Part shown: piece by piece, positions 50,401-57,308 of the stretch
Layout of the letters: the number at the start of each line of letters is the position of its first letter
How positions within the stretch are numbered: position 1 is the first letter of the stretch
Assembly (NCBI RefSeq): GCF_948948975.1
Contig: NZ_CARBVX010000007.1
Coordinates: 29,879-93,878, forward strand
Reading direction: 5' to 3'
Length of the DNA stretch: 64,000 nt
From: an uncultured Lactobacillus sp.
GTDB lineage: Bacteria; Bacillota; Bacilli; Lactobacillales; Lactobacillaceae
Program-made: the position numbers and the translations under genes
The notes under the pieces: generated by a model
Database searches by the model: none
Told to the model about the DNA's origin: nothing
The model's input: only the letters and a program-made list of their open reading frames with translations

Positions 50401-53400
50401 CGGCTGATGAAAAGAATGCAGCAATTGATTCTTCAAACTTAACAGACGAAGAAAAAGCTGTGTTGAAGCAAAAAGTTACTGAAGCACAAAATGCTGCAAA
50501 TCAAGCAATTGATAATGCAACTACTAATGCTGCAGTAACCGACGCAGAAGAAAATGGTATTAAAGCAATTAATTCTATTGAAGTACCAATTAAATCAACT
50601 GCTAAAGATCAAGCAACAACTGATCTTAACAACGAAGTTGACGATGCTAAGAAAGCCATTGATCAAGATAGCAACTTAACTGATGAGCAAAAGCAAGCAG
50701 CTAAGAATCAAATTGACTCTGATGCCAAGAAGGCTCAAGAAGCAATTGATAACGCTAAGACCAATGATGATGTTAAGAAAGCCATCGATGATGGAAAATT
50801 AGCAATTGATAAAGATGTTGCTAACGCAGCCATTGATAATGCAGTCGCTGGTAAGAAGGCGGAAATTTCTAACTCATCATTAACAGATGAAGAAAAGGCT
50901 GCTTTGAACAATGAAGTAGATGAAAAGGCAAATAGTGCTAAAGATGCCATCAATAATGCAACTACTCCAGAAGCAGTAACTGAAGCTCAGAATAATGGCA
51001 TTAAGTCTATTAACAACATCGTTGTACCAAGTGAATCAGTGGCTAAAGAAGCAGCTAAGAAGGCAGTAGCAGAAGCTGCAGAAGCTAAGAATAATGCAAT
51101 TGATTCTTCAAACTTAACGGACGAAGAAAAAGCTGCATTGAAGCAAGAAGTTACTGACGTACAAAACGCTGCTAATAATGCAATTGATAGCGCAACTACC
51201 AACGCTGCAGTAGCTGAAGCTCAAAACAACGGTATTGACAAGATCAATAGTATTGAAATCTCAGCTAAATCAGCAGCTAAGGAACAAGCAACTACTGATC
51301 TTAACAACAAAGTTGATGAAGCTAAGAAGGCAATTGATCAAGATAACAACTTGACTGATGAGCAAAAACAAGCAGCTAAAGATCAAATTGACTCTGATGC
51401 CAAGAAGGCTCAAGAAGCAATTGATAATGCTAAGAATAACGAGGACGTTAAGAAGGCAGTCGATGATGGAAAATTAGCAATTGATAAAGATGTTGCTAAT
51501 GCGGCTATCGACGATGCAGCTGCTGGTAAGCTTAAGGAAATCAACGATTCATTAACCGATGAAGAAAAACAGGCTTACACTGATCTAATCAATAATGAAG
51601 CAGATAATGCAAAACAAAAGATTGCAGACTCAACTACTCCTGAAGAAGTAACTCACGCTCAAGAAGAAGGAGTTAAGGACATTAATAATATTAACGTTCC
51701 AACTACTTCTCCAGCTAAGGACGCAGCAAATGCGGCAATTGATCAGGCTTTGAAGAATAAGGAAGATGAAATTAATAATGCAACTAATATTTCTTCTGAA
51801 GAAAAGGCTGATTTAATTAAACAAGCAACTGAAGCTGCAAATATTGCTAAAGACAATATCACCAATGCAACTACTAATTCAGAAGTTGAAACTGCTCAAG
51901 TTGATGGTGAAAAAGCTATTGCAGACGTTACTGTTCCAGGTTTATCCGATATCAAGAAAGAAAGTATTGATCTTATCAACAAAGCCTTAAGCGAAAAGCA
52001 AGAGGAAATCAATAACGCTTCTAACTTGAGTCAAGACGAAAAGCAAGATCTTATTGATCAAGCAAAGAAGGTTGCTACTGAAGCAATTGATGAAATCAAC
52101 AATGCTCAAACAAACGATGAAGCTAAGCAAGCTGCAGATACTGGCGTTAAGAACATTGAAAATATTTCAATTCCAAGTCTTAATGATGCTAAGAACAATG
52201 CAAATCAAGCAATTGATGATGCTTTGAATTCTAAGAAGAATGAAATTAGCAATGCATCTAACTTAACTGATTCAGAAAAGACTGATTTAATTAATCAAGC
52301 AACTGAGATTGCAAATGCTGCTAAAGACGCTATCAACAGTGCAACTACTAATACTGCAGTTGAAGCTGCCGAAGATAAAGGTGTTGCTGATATTAACAAT
52401 ATTCACTTCACTAACTTAGACGATTCTAAGAAGGCAGCAAATAGCGCGATTGATGATGCTTTGAACACTAAGAAGGATGAGATTCATAATGCCTCTAACT
52501 TAAGTGATTCCGAAAAAGCTAAGTTAATTAATCAAGCAACTGAGATTGCTCAAAAGGCTCATGATGCAATTAACAATGCAACTACTAATTCAGCTGTTAC
52601 TGCAGCAGAAAACAAGGGAATTGAAGATATTGCAAATGTTAATGTTCCAAGTTTAGCTGAAACTAAACAAGCAGCAATTGACGCAATTAAGCAAGTTCAA
52701 AATGCTAAGAACAGTCAAATTGAAGAAGCTAAGAATCTAAGTGCAGATGAACAAAAGAACTTAATTGATCAAGTGAATAAGATTGCTCAAGACGCAATTA
52801 ATAAGCTTAACGATTCAGCAACAACTACAAATGAAGTTATTACTGACACTCGTGATAAAGCAATTGATCAAAATACTAACTTGTTCATTCCAACCTTAGA
52901 TAGTGTCCAAAAAGATGCTCGGGAAGCAATTAACTCTGCTAAGAAAGCTAAGATTGATGAAATCAATAAGGCTAACAATTTAACTGATCAAATGAAGCAA
53001 AAATTAATTGACCAAGTAGATCAAGTTGCTGATAATGCTACTAAGGCCATTAATAATGCTCAAACAAACGATGATGTTAAAGAAGCAGAAATCAAGGGCT
53101 TAGAAGATATTGATAGCATTAAAGTTCCAAGCTTAGTTGAAAGTAAGGATAATGCTATTAAGGAAATCGATGATGCTTTGAAGAAGAAGACTGATGAAAT
53201 CAATGCAGCTGATCTTGATCAAAAGCAAAAAGACGAATTAATCAGTCAAATTACTGATATTGCGACTAAGACTAAGAACAAGGTATTCAATGCTACAACT
53301 AATGCAGAAGTTGAGGCTGAAACCGAAGCTGGTATTAAAGCAATCGAAGCTGTGAAGATTCCAGTTCGTACTGCTGACAACAGCAATACTGAAAGTCATG

Positions 53401-53705
53401 ATTCTTCAACTAATGTAACTCCAGATCACAATAATGAAGAAAATAATACTGCTCAGAACACTAACCAAGTAAGCACTAATACTGAGAGTGAAAGTAAGGA
53501 ACAAACTGTAATTACAAATTCAGTTCAGCCTAAGAGAAATGCTATTCGTCATAAGAATAGCGCTCCAGTAAACAAGAAGACTACTTTACCACAAACTGGT
53601 AAGAAGGATAACTCTAACTTAACGTTAGCAGGAGCTGCACTTCTTGGTTTAGCAGGTGTATTCTCATTGTTTGGATTAGGAGACAAGAGAAAAAAGAATA
53701 AATAA
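41439..53705 (+). CDS. Giant sortase-anchored adhesin with FIVAR and DUF1542 repeats
   Basis: 4,088 residues from ATG 41439 (GGAGG five bases upstream; the in-frame TTG 41421 is unlikely). Parts: YSIRK-type signal (FSIRK at 21-25, cleavage after about ASA 51); a Thr/Asn/Glu/Lys-rich linker to about 270; a beta-rich head of about 270-840 resembling a parallel beta-helix (repeated short strands with Asn and Val); six FIVAR-type repeats (about 844-1278); 35 DUF1542 repeats of about 74-81 residues (about 1279-3970); a polar wall-spanning linker; LPQTG (4050-4054), hydrophobic helix and KRKKNK tail. Cell-wall anchored, about 430 kDa by length; probably binds host surface or matrix and acts as a long stalk. 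Related to Ebh/Rlp-type proteins. The frame is fully open despite the repeats. Confidence 0.93.
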   Translation: MVSKNNIEMRNKKMRDEKQRFSIRKFSVGAASVLIGLSFSLYNGQQASADTVDNGNKSVVSSSQDKEQTDNNQTTDTNTQNNEDKTNTNQTQTTVTDNLDHSTVVASYKADTTNNANEANKSSESTENKSDEKQTVTTETVKTDETTTKEGKAKNTANNDVAKENVEEAAKTDTKVDANKAVENVKNEATTNVDTRNTETQTLKTDEEKVETATIDNTASDLNKSVADTTTEVATNTFNVNDTVKNASFLSARAATESKVATRILAAEAEDPNAVTVSTAQDFINAIQKGTANTINVASDLNLGNIKSSTNYTLNISNKRDLVIQSADGDKKTIDLNGYSFRMSSDNSVTFKDLTMYGRNWFGAIENASSYTFDNVDYTGSELVYTTRSATVTFKNNVTAHAVDKYTSPLDGEEYKTQPGQQVLQFTTGTNQIIFDEGSNVTLETDNGNVIQNQGDATITVKNGANVTLNPHASTVSFENAGTVSKVARGIYSAGGAINIEQGGNLVINLSQNSGDPYLPGAIYLNSGAVINDNGNIKINVNGEPYSGAKYTPVYLNGDSTIKVGNGASFEIAAENLGAFNSSLFTVDGKGTVTLKPHSTFKISGDGTGALTAVGLGSGSTFTSDQPKEFTIDLSANTSSDKTLIKNGTINFTRVKNTNVASQYQVALGKVDVTYSSAGAWSNSVISSLNKDVPTKVYDYIKSNPSALSFVAAGEDVTLNSLHLDKNNQLTGIATSAGDSKTPIYITVLINNSATGIPEAGMYRLYTDTDGNISTTKVTYAGTPKNPDGSPKPNGGEFSIDLSSLANQLTDDAKITVVASKDFVESPTLTETVEALRKVNTDTLQKLVDAAPVEEQKPRYYNATEEAQTAYNNAIAAGQEILDNPTSYDQSDVDRAVSVIQLALTALTGKETDKTALQTAIDQASTVESSDNYTNADSNLQKAYTDAISAGQTVLSNANATQTEVDNALTTINNAKDALNGDAKKAASKEALQKAVDEAPTVKSDDAAYYNGSDEAKTAYDNAITAGQTVLDNPDATATQITDALDAINTAKGNLKGEATDKSALQTAVDNSATVKESNNYTNADKTQKTAYDNAVTAAQTVLDKTNATQAEVNQALQDLETANNNLNGDAKTETANKAALEAAVKDAPNVRNTPAYYNGSEEAQTAYNNAINAGQAVLNQTNPSGSEVKNALDAINAAKGNLKGEATNTTALETALTNANNAKETGNYTNADEANQEALNNAITAGQEILKNTNATQAEVDNAAKAITDAISGLNGDTNLTNAKNAASEDIQKALDAKTTEINNAENIDQATKDQLITDAKKAAEDAHTAINQATDANAVNTAKTQGITNINNVTVPSLDDAKTKAAQEIDQALTDKTKEINNAENIDQTTKDQLIKEATDAANTAKDAIEKSTTNEEATKAGQAGVDAINNVKVPSVTDSHNAAKEAIDDALKAKTKEINDANNIDQTTKDQLIKEATNAANKAKEAIDQATTADAIKTAQDEGTTNINKVTVPSLEDAKKAANKAVDDALTAQTEVINKANNLSDAEKKDLIDQATAEANKAKENIETATTNNEAAQAGQAGVDAIKKIVPTSLDTVKSDAKKAIDDALIKKLEAINSANDLTTDEKTALTQEANTAADKAKEEITNATTNDAVIEAQNNGVTAIDGIKVPTESAVKEAAKKAVAEAADAKNKAIDSSNLTDEEKAALKQKVTEAQNAADQAIDNATTNAAVTEAQNKGVSAIDGIEVPNKSDAKEKARTDLNTAVENAKKAIDQDSNLTDEQKQAAKDQIDSDAKTAQDAINNAKTNDDVKKAVDDGTLAIDKDVANAAIDNAVAGKKAEISNSPLTDEEKAALKQKVTEAQNAADQAIDNATTNAAVTEAQTNGVNTINGIEVPNKSDAKEKAVTDLNTAVENAKKAIDQDSNLTDEEKQAVKDQIDSDAKIAQDAINNAKTDNDVNNAVNSGKVAINKDVANAAIDNAVAGKLKEIQDPLTTEEKQAYTDLINSEANNAKQNIANATTVEEVTTAQTNGVNEITNTEIPTTSSVKEKAIAAINDALQKKTDEINNASNINTKEKTDLINQANEAANAAKNNINNATTNADVDTAQTNGEKAIADVTVPNLSDVKKESIDLVNKALDAKTAEINNASNLSQDEKQSLINDATNAATEAINNINESQTNDDAKAAATTGVQNIENVTIPTLDDAKKNANQAIDDALNSKVNEINNASNLNDTEKQKLVDQATEAATTAKNNVENATTNDAARDAANAGIDNIKGIRFTSLEDAKKVANTAIDNALQVKTDEINNASNLSTDEKQDLINQATEVAKNAKDNINNATTNDAVTEAQNKGIADIANVTVPSLDQVKQDAINAIKQVQDAKNKQISAASNLSAEEQKELSDQVDKIASEAIAHINDPSTTTNDAVTATRDDAIKQITDLFIPTLDGAQTDAINAIESAKNAKLNDINNAAHLTDEEKQALVDQTNKAADDATKEIKAAQTNDAVKSAEAAGLDNINNITIPTLVQKQQEAIEELNAARDAKNSAIDNATDLTTDEKNNLKDKVQVEYSKAVSNITSATTDEAVISAKENGIAAIKDIEIPTKSQAKEQATTDLNTAVDDAKKAIDQDSNLTDEQKQVAKDQIDSDAKKAQEAIDNATTNDEVNTAVDNGKLAIDKDVANAAIDNAVAGKKAEISKSSLTDEEKIALNNEVDEKANTAKAAINNATTPEAVITAQEDGIKNINDTEVPAASAAKEAAKKAVAEAAEAKNNAIDSSNLTDEEKSALKQEVTEAQNAANTAIDNATNNAEVTEAQENGVKAINGIEVPTKSTTKEQAITDLNNEVENAKKAIDQDNNLTDEQKQAAKDQIDSDAKKAQEAINNSKTNDDVKKAVEDGKLAIDKDIANAAIDNAVAGKKAEISNSPLTDEEKSALNNEVDQKAEAAKESINNATTPEAVISAQESGIKNINDTEVPAESAAKQAAKEAVGKAADEKNAAIDSSNLTDEEKAVLKQKVTEAQNAANQAIDNATTNAAVTDAEENGIKAINSIEVPIKSTAKDQATTDLNNEVDDAKKAIDQDSNLTDEQKQAAKNQIDSDAKKAQEAIDNAKTNDDVKKAIDDGKLAIDKDVANAAIDNAVAGKKAEISNSSLTDEEKAALNNEVDEKANSAKDAINNATTPEAVTEAQNNGIKSINNIVVPSESVAKEAAKKAVAEAAEAKNNAIDSSNLTDEEKAALKQEVTDVQNAANNAIDSATTNAAVAEAQNNGIDKINSIEISAKSAAKEQATTDLNNKVDEAKKAIDQDNNLTDEQKQAAKDQIDSDAKKAQEAIDNAKNNEDVKKAVDDGKLAIDKDVANAAIDDAAAGKLKEINDSLTDEEKQAYTDLINNEADNAKQKIADSTTPEEVTHAQEEGVKDINNINVPTTSPAKDAANAAIDQALKNKEDEINNATNISSEEKADLIKQATEAANIAKDNITNATTNSEVETAQVDGEKAIADVTVPGLSDIKKESIDLINKALSEKQEEINNASNLSQDEKQDLIDQAKKVATEAIDEINNAQTNDEAKQAADTGVKNIENISIPSLNDAKNNANQAIDDALNSKKNEISNASNLTDSEKTDLINQATEIANAAKDAINSATTNTAVEAAEDKGVADINNIHFTNLDDSKKAANSAIDDALNTKKDEIHNASNLSDSEKAKLINQATEIAQKAHDAINNATTNSAVTAAENKGIEDIANVNVPSLAETKQAAIDAIKQVQNAKNSQIEEAKNLSADEQKNLIDQVNKIAQDAINKLNDSATTTNEVITDTRDKAIDQNTNLFIPTLDSVQKDAREAINSAKKAKIDEINKANNLTDQMKQKLIDQVDQVADNATKAINNAQTNDDVKEAEIKGLEDIDSIKVPSLVESKDNAIKEIDDALKKKTDEINAADLDQKQKDELISQITDIATKTKNKVFNATTNAEVEAETEAGIKAIEAVKIPVRTADNSNTESHDSSTNVTPDHNNEENNTAQNTNQVSTNTESESKEQTVITNSVQPKRNAIRHKNSAPVNKKTTLPQTGKKDNSNLTLAGAALLGLAGVFSLFGLGDKRKKNK
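43968..45276 (+). repeat. Six FIVAR-type repeats in two alternating forms
   Basis: Repeat units begin at Leu codons 43968, 44187, 44412, 44631, 44859 and 45075 (spacing 216-228 nt). Odd units carry an AP--YYN-S/T-EEA motif, even units an NYTNAD motif, so the array is three copies of a doublet of about 444 nt. Confidence 0.75.
45277..53352 (+). repeat. 35 tandem DUF1542 repeats
   Basis: Counted by eye as 35 units, each a predicted three-helix module with the pattern A--AI--A---K---I-NA-NL---EK--L---A---A--AI--ATT---V--A---G---I. Most end in a VP-S/T-L/K joint; units 7, 9, 18, 21, 24 and 27 end in AIDKD or AINKD instead. Confidence 0.85.
47364..53135 (+). repeat. Two co-linear seven-repeat blocks of 1,644 nt within the adhesin
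   Basis: Units 10-16 (47364-49007) and 28-34 (51492-53135) match one by one in order and have the same total length, 1,644 nt. Markers in both: GKLKEI with EEKQAYTDLIN, GEKAIADVTVP, KKESIDL-NKAL, NANQAIDDALNSK, AIKQVQ-AKN and LFIPTL. This indicates a past block duplication. The interval 49008-51491 lies between the copies. Confidence 0.75.
53586..53600 (+). other. LPQTG sortase recognition site
   Basis: The codons for Leu-Pro-Gln-Thr-Gly, followed by a hydrophobic helix (LAGAALLGLAGVFSLFGL) and a KRKKNK tail, form a standard sorting signal for sortase A. Confidence 0.95.
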
Positions 53706-53722
53706 TCACCATAGTTGATACG

Positions 53723-53762
53723 AAAAAGAGCGATACTCCTTAAATAGGATATCGCCTTTTTT
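53723..53762 (+). terminator. Terminator of the adhesin gene
   Basis: AAAAAGAGCGATACTCCT pairs imperfectly with AGGATATCGCCTTTTTT around TAAAT; the stem has a one-base offset but ends in six T. Confidence 0.75.
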
Positions 53763-53775
53763 GTTTGGAGGCGTT

Positions 53776-53812
53776 AAAAAGGCAGAAGCACAATTAAATG
53801 CTTCTGCCTTTA
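53776..53812 (-). terminator. Terminator of the TMEM175-like gene
   Basis: AAGGCAGAAGCA (53779-53790) and TGCTTCTGCCTT (53799-53810) form a perfect 12-bp stem with an 8-nt loop. On the minus strand it follows the stop codon directly and ends in T-residues. Confidence 0.85.
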
Positions 53813-54499
53813 TTACATGATTTTGTTACGCTTAACAGGGAATAAAAATGAAATCACTGGTATAACTACGTAAAGAATCATGGCAAGTCTAGGAAGAACA
53901 AACGATAGACCAATGAGAACAATATTTAAAAATAAGGTGACAGCGACCTTTCTAATAAAAGATCGGCTAATAATAATATTCATAATTTGTGAATATTTCG
54001 CCGTCTTCTTAGCACCAAAATATTGAATCAAATATTCTAAAATTTTAGCAATTAAAAATACTATTCCAAAATTAGCTACTGCAAATGTTGAACTTTCTGC
54101 CATGATCCATTTTGTCATTACTGGAAGTAGAGAAAGATCAGCTAAGAAAAAGAAGTCTAAGACAGCAATTGTTTTCTCAGGCTTAAATATATAGTAGGAA
54201 AATGCTAAATGTAGATCATACCAAAAATCAGCTACGATGAAGAATGTAATTAAAAAGACAATAATATTTGCGAGAAATTGTCCATAGTGGACTTCATTAA
54301 TAGCTGGCTGGATTTCTAATACAATAATTGTAATAATGATTGCCATTACCCCATCATTAAAAGCTTGCAGGTGTTCACGGAGGCTTTCTGGTTCTTCTTT
54401 TTGTGCTTGAACAAGTTCTTGGCGAACAATCTTTAATTTTTCTTTTTCCTGATTTGAAAAATCTTTAAAATTATGGTCTTTTCTATTTTTTCTTTTCAT
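53813..54499 (-). CDS. TMEM175-family (DUF1211) potassium channel-like protein
   Basis: 228 residues. After a charged N-terminus, LQAFNDGVMAIIITIIVLEI is the family signature in the first helix (F-(S/N)-D-G), and about six membrane segments follow with a basic end. Bacterial TMEM175 members form tetrameric K+ channels. Physiological role here is unknown. Single gene, convergent to the adhesin. Confidence 0.85.
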   Translation of the reverse strand: MKRKNRKDHNFKDFSNQEKEKLKIVRQELVQAQKEEPESLREHLQAFNDGVMAIIITIIVLEIQPAINEVHYGQFLANIIVFLITFFIVADFWYDLHLAFSYYIFKPEKTIAVLDFFFLADLSLLPVMTKWIMAESSTFAVANFGIVFLIAKILEYLIQYFGAKKTAKYSQIMNIIISRSFIRKVAVTLFLNIVLIGLSFVLPRLAMILYVVIPVISFLFPVKRNKIM

Positions 54500-54672
54500 T
54501 TTATCTTTCCTTACAATTTACTAACATTAGCATTTTACAATATTTAAAGATTGTTATTAAGATGGAAATAAATAAAATATACATTTAAGCTATAGATATT
54601 GATACATTTTTAATCTTAAACAGTTAAAAATTTTCCTTTTAAAATAAATTTAGTAAAGAAAGGAATGTTTTT

Positions 54673-55155
54673 ATGTCTATTTTTGATGAAACTTTAACTA
54701 TGAATAATGGTTTAAAAATTCCTAAGATGGTACTTGGAGTATGGAAGATTCCGGATGATCAGACCCCAAAGGCAGTTGAAGAAGCAATTAAGATTGGATA
54801 TCGCCATATCGATACTGTTTAGGCTTATGGGAATGAACGAGGAGTAGGTGAAGGAGTAAGAAACTCAGGAATTGCTCAGGACAAAATTTTTATTAATTCA
54901 AAAGTCGCTGCTGAAATAAAAGATTATAAAAAGACAAAAGCATCGATTGATGAGACTTTAGAGAAGATGGGATTAAATTATCTAGATATGATGATTATTC
55001 ATAATTCTCAACTTTGGAGTGAAGTAAATCAATCAACGGATCGTCACTTTGAAGGAAATCTTGAAACTTGGCGTGCCATGGAAGACGCTGTAAAAGAAGA
55101 TTTAGATAATTTAATGCAGAATAGTTCTACTAACCTGCTGTTAATCAAATTTTAG
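54673..55155 (+). pseudogene. Aldo/keto reductase, nonsense mutation and 3' deletion
   Basis: ATG 54673 begins MSIFDETLTMNNGLKIPKMV and KIGYRHIDTV, then TAG (54820-54822) stands where the family has Gln (DTAQAYGNE), and the same frame continues AYGNERGVGEGVRNSGI, KSKV-like INSKVAAE and LDMMIIHNSQ up to WRAMEDAVKE. The C-terminal half of the barrel is missing. CAG to TAG plus a deletion explain it. Confidence 0.8.
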
Positions 55156-55232
55156 TTCACATTTTTTCTTGCAAGATTCTAGCAAAAAGAGGATATTTTT
55201 ACTATAGACTATTAAAGATAGAGGGGAAGTTA

Positions 55233-55831
55233 ATGCTTAAGAATATTATTTTTGACTTTGGAAATGTCATTATGAACTACAATCCAGATGAGATTTTAAA
55301 TCATTATGAATTGAGTCCCGAGGATCATGATCTAGTTAGAAAAACTATTTTTGAATCTAAAGAGTGGGGCGAAATAGACTCTGGAAAAATTACTGAGGAA
55401 GAAGCCACTGAAATTTTTATTAGTAAAGTTCCGGATAAATTAAAAAGTAAGGTTAAGCAAATTATGGTAACTTGGCCAGAAAATGTTGATTTTTATGAGC
55501 CAGTTTTTAATTATATGGAGGAATTACGTAAACAGGGTTATAAAATTTACGGTTTGTCCAATACTGGAATGCAGTTTGCTAATTTTGTTAAAAATTCTGA
55601 GATGGGTAATTATTTTGATGGTTATGTTTTTTCTGCCCAAGAGAAATTAATGAAGCCAGATAGAAGAATATATGAAAATTAATTGCTCGCTATATTTTAA
55701 ATCCAGAAGAAAGTATATTTATCGATGATTTAAAAGCAAACACCGATGCAGCAAAGAAGCTTGGTATGTTAGCTTTTACTTTTAAGATTGATAAACTTGG
55801 CGAATTACAAGAATATATTTCTAACCATTAA
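55233..55831 (+). pseudogene. HAD-superfamily hydrolase with a single frameshift
   Basis: The first frame (to 55,682) has MLKNIIFDFGNVIMNYNP (modified DxD motif as DFG), LSNTG and KPDRRIYEN. Adding one base at 55,675-55,680 restores a continuous protein: KLIARYILNPEESIFIDDLK, NTDAAKKLGMLAF and so on to TAA 55831, about 199 residues, matching the YihX-like HAD phosphatase family. Only one A appears to be lost from an A-run, so recent inactivation or a sequencing error are both possible. The frame to 55,682 could still give a truncated protein. Confidence 0.75.
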
Positions 55832-55853
55832 GTAAATTTTAGGTGATTGAAGA

Positions 55854-56477
55854 ATGAAAACAAATGATCAAATTGCAAATTGGGCAATGGATTTGCAGAG
55901 TCTAGCGCAAGCTGGATTAAGATATGGCCATGATGTTTTTGATCGTGAACGCTATGAAGAAATTCGGCGTATTGCTGGTGAAATGATGGCTGCTAGAACT
56001 GGAATTCCAGAAGAAAAACTTAAAACCTTGTTTCTTGGGGATGAGGGATATCAAACTCCAAAAATTGAAACTCGAGCTGCAATTTTTAAAGATAATAAAA
56101 TTCTACTAGTTCGTGAGAAAATGTCTCAAGAATGGTCATTGCCAGGTGGCTGGAACGATTATGATCAAACTGTCGCAGATAACTGTGTTAAAGAGGCTTT
56201 TGAAGAGTCTGGTAGGAAAGTAGAACCAGTTAAAATTATTGCAGTCCAAGATCGTAATCATCATAATAAGCCAATTTTAGCAACTAATGTTACTAAGATT
56301 TTCTTTTTGTGTAAAGAATTAAGTGGTACATTTACTCCTAACGATGAAACAGATGCTTGTGAATACTTTGCTCTAGATAACTTGCCAAACTTATCTATTG
56401 ATAGAAACACGGAAGAACAAATTGCAATGTGTTTTGAAGCAAATAATGATCCAAATTGGGATACTAAGTTTGAATAA
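55854..56477 (+). CDS. Nudix hydrolase with N-terminal Nudix_N_2 domain
   Basis: 207 residues. An N-terminal helical part (about 1-65; WAMDLQSLAQAGLRYGHDVF, DRERYEEIRRIAGEMMA) typical of ADP-ribose pyrophosphatase-like Nudix proteins precedes the Nudix domain. The Nudix box reads GGWNDYDQTVADNCVKEAFEESG: the first Glu is Gln and the Arg is Lys, but the EE-x-G pair is kept. It probably hydrolyses nucleoside diphosphate derivatives, perhaps ADP-ribose. Terminator downstream. Confidence 0.85.
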   Translation: MKTNDQIANWAMDLQSLAQAGLRYGHDVFDRERYEEIRRIAGEMMAARTGIPEEKLKTLFLGDEGYQTPKIETRAAIFKDNKILLVREKMSQEWSLPGGWNDYDQTVADNCVKEAFEESGRKVEPVKIIAVQDRNHHNKPILATNVTKIFFLCKELSGTFTPNDETDACEYFALDNLPNLSIDRNTEEQIAMCFEANNDPNWDTKFE

Positions 56478-56489
56478 AAATTTATTACA

Positions 56490-56524
56490 AAATAGCTCCA
56501 AGCAGTTTACTTGGAGCTATTTTA
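56490..56524 (+). terminator. Terminator of the Nudix gene
   Basis: AAATAGCTCCAAG (56490-56502) pairs with CTTGGAGCTATTT (56510-56522), followed by T-rich sequence. Confidence 0.88.
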
Positions 56525-56612
56525 ATAGACATTTAAAATAAAATAATCAAATTAAAATTGAATTTACTATTTTAAAGCAAGACTAAAGGTGTAGAAAGTA
56601 GGATGGCAAGAT

Positions 56613-57308
56613 ATGGAAAAAGTAAAAATTCTTTTGATTGAAGATGAGGAGAGTCTAGCTAGTTTTATTCAGCCAGAGTTTGAATTAGAAGGCTATGAGG
56701 TAGTCTGGGCTAAAGATGGTAAAGAAGGTCTTGAGCTTTTTGAAAAAGAAAAACCAACTTTAATCCTTTTAGATTGGATGTTACCTGTTTATGATGGCAT
56801 CACTGTCTTAAGAAGAATTAGAAAAGTTAGTGACATTCCTATTATTATGTTAACTGCCCGTAATCAAGCTTCTGATATTAGTAATGCTTTAGATCAAGGA
56901 TTGGATGACTATATGACCAAGCCTTTTGAAATAGAAGAGCTTTTTGCACGAATTAGAGTGATTCTTAGAAGATTAGAACGAGAAAAGAGGCACGTTGCCC
57001 TTTCTACCTTAGAATTTAGTGTTTTAAAAATTGATTTGGTTTCTCATAAATTTTGGTGCAAGGGTGAGGAAATCTACCTAACTCCAAAAGAATATGCGTT
57101 GCTATGCGAATTAATGAATGACCCTGAAAAAGTTAAAAGCCGGGATGAATTGTTAGATATCGTGTGGGGATATGATTTTGTTGGTCAAACTAACACAGTT
57201 GATGTCTATGTAAGAGCATTGCGAAATAAGTTAGGAAAATATCGTAATTTAATTAAAACGGTTCGTGGATATGGTTATTGCTTAAGAAAGGTGGACGGTA
57301 ATGAATAA
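56613..57308 (+). CDS. OmpR-family response regulator
   Basis: 231 residues. The receiver domain has acidic IEDEES (10-13), the phospho-acceptor Asp54 in LLDWMLP, Thr in MLTAR and Lys in MTKPF. The C-terminal winged helix ends with TVDVYVRALRNKLG and VRGYGYCL. It overlaps the histidine kinase gene by 8 bp, forming a two-component operon. The following PepSY gene may be a target or a modulator. Confidence 0.93.
   Translation: MEKVKILLIEDEESLASFIQPEFELEGYEVVWAKDGKEGLELFEKEKPTLILLDWMLPVYDGITVLRRIRKVSDIPIIMLTARNQASDISNALDQGLDDYMTKPFEIEELFARIRVILRRLEREKRHVALSTLEFSVLKIDLVSHKFWCKGEEIYLTPKEYALLCELMNDPEKVKSRDELLDIVWGYDFVGQTNTVDVYVRALRNKLGKYRNLIKTVRGYGYCLRKVDGNE

Noticed and set aside
49358..51202. 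Long minus-strand open frames inside the adhesin gene (for example 199 residues at 49,358-49,957)
   Set aside because: They are antisense shadows of the biased DUF1542 codons (Ala/Ser/Leu-rich, repeated) and lack ribosome binding sites.
45277..53352. Regular repeats that might suggest a CRISPR array
   Set aside because: The periodicity of about 222-240 nt is codon-based and lies within one continuous open frame encoding DUF1542 modules.
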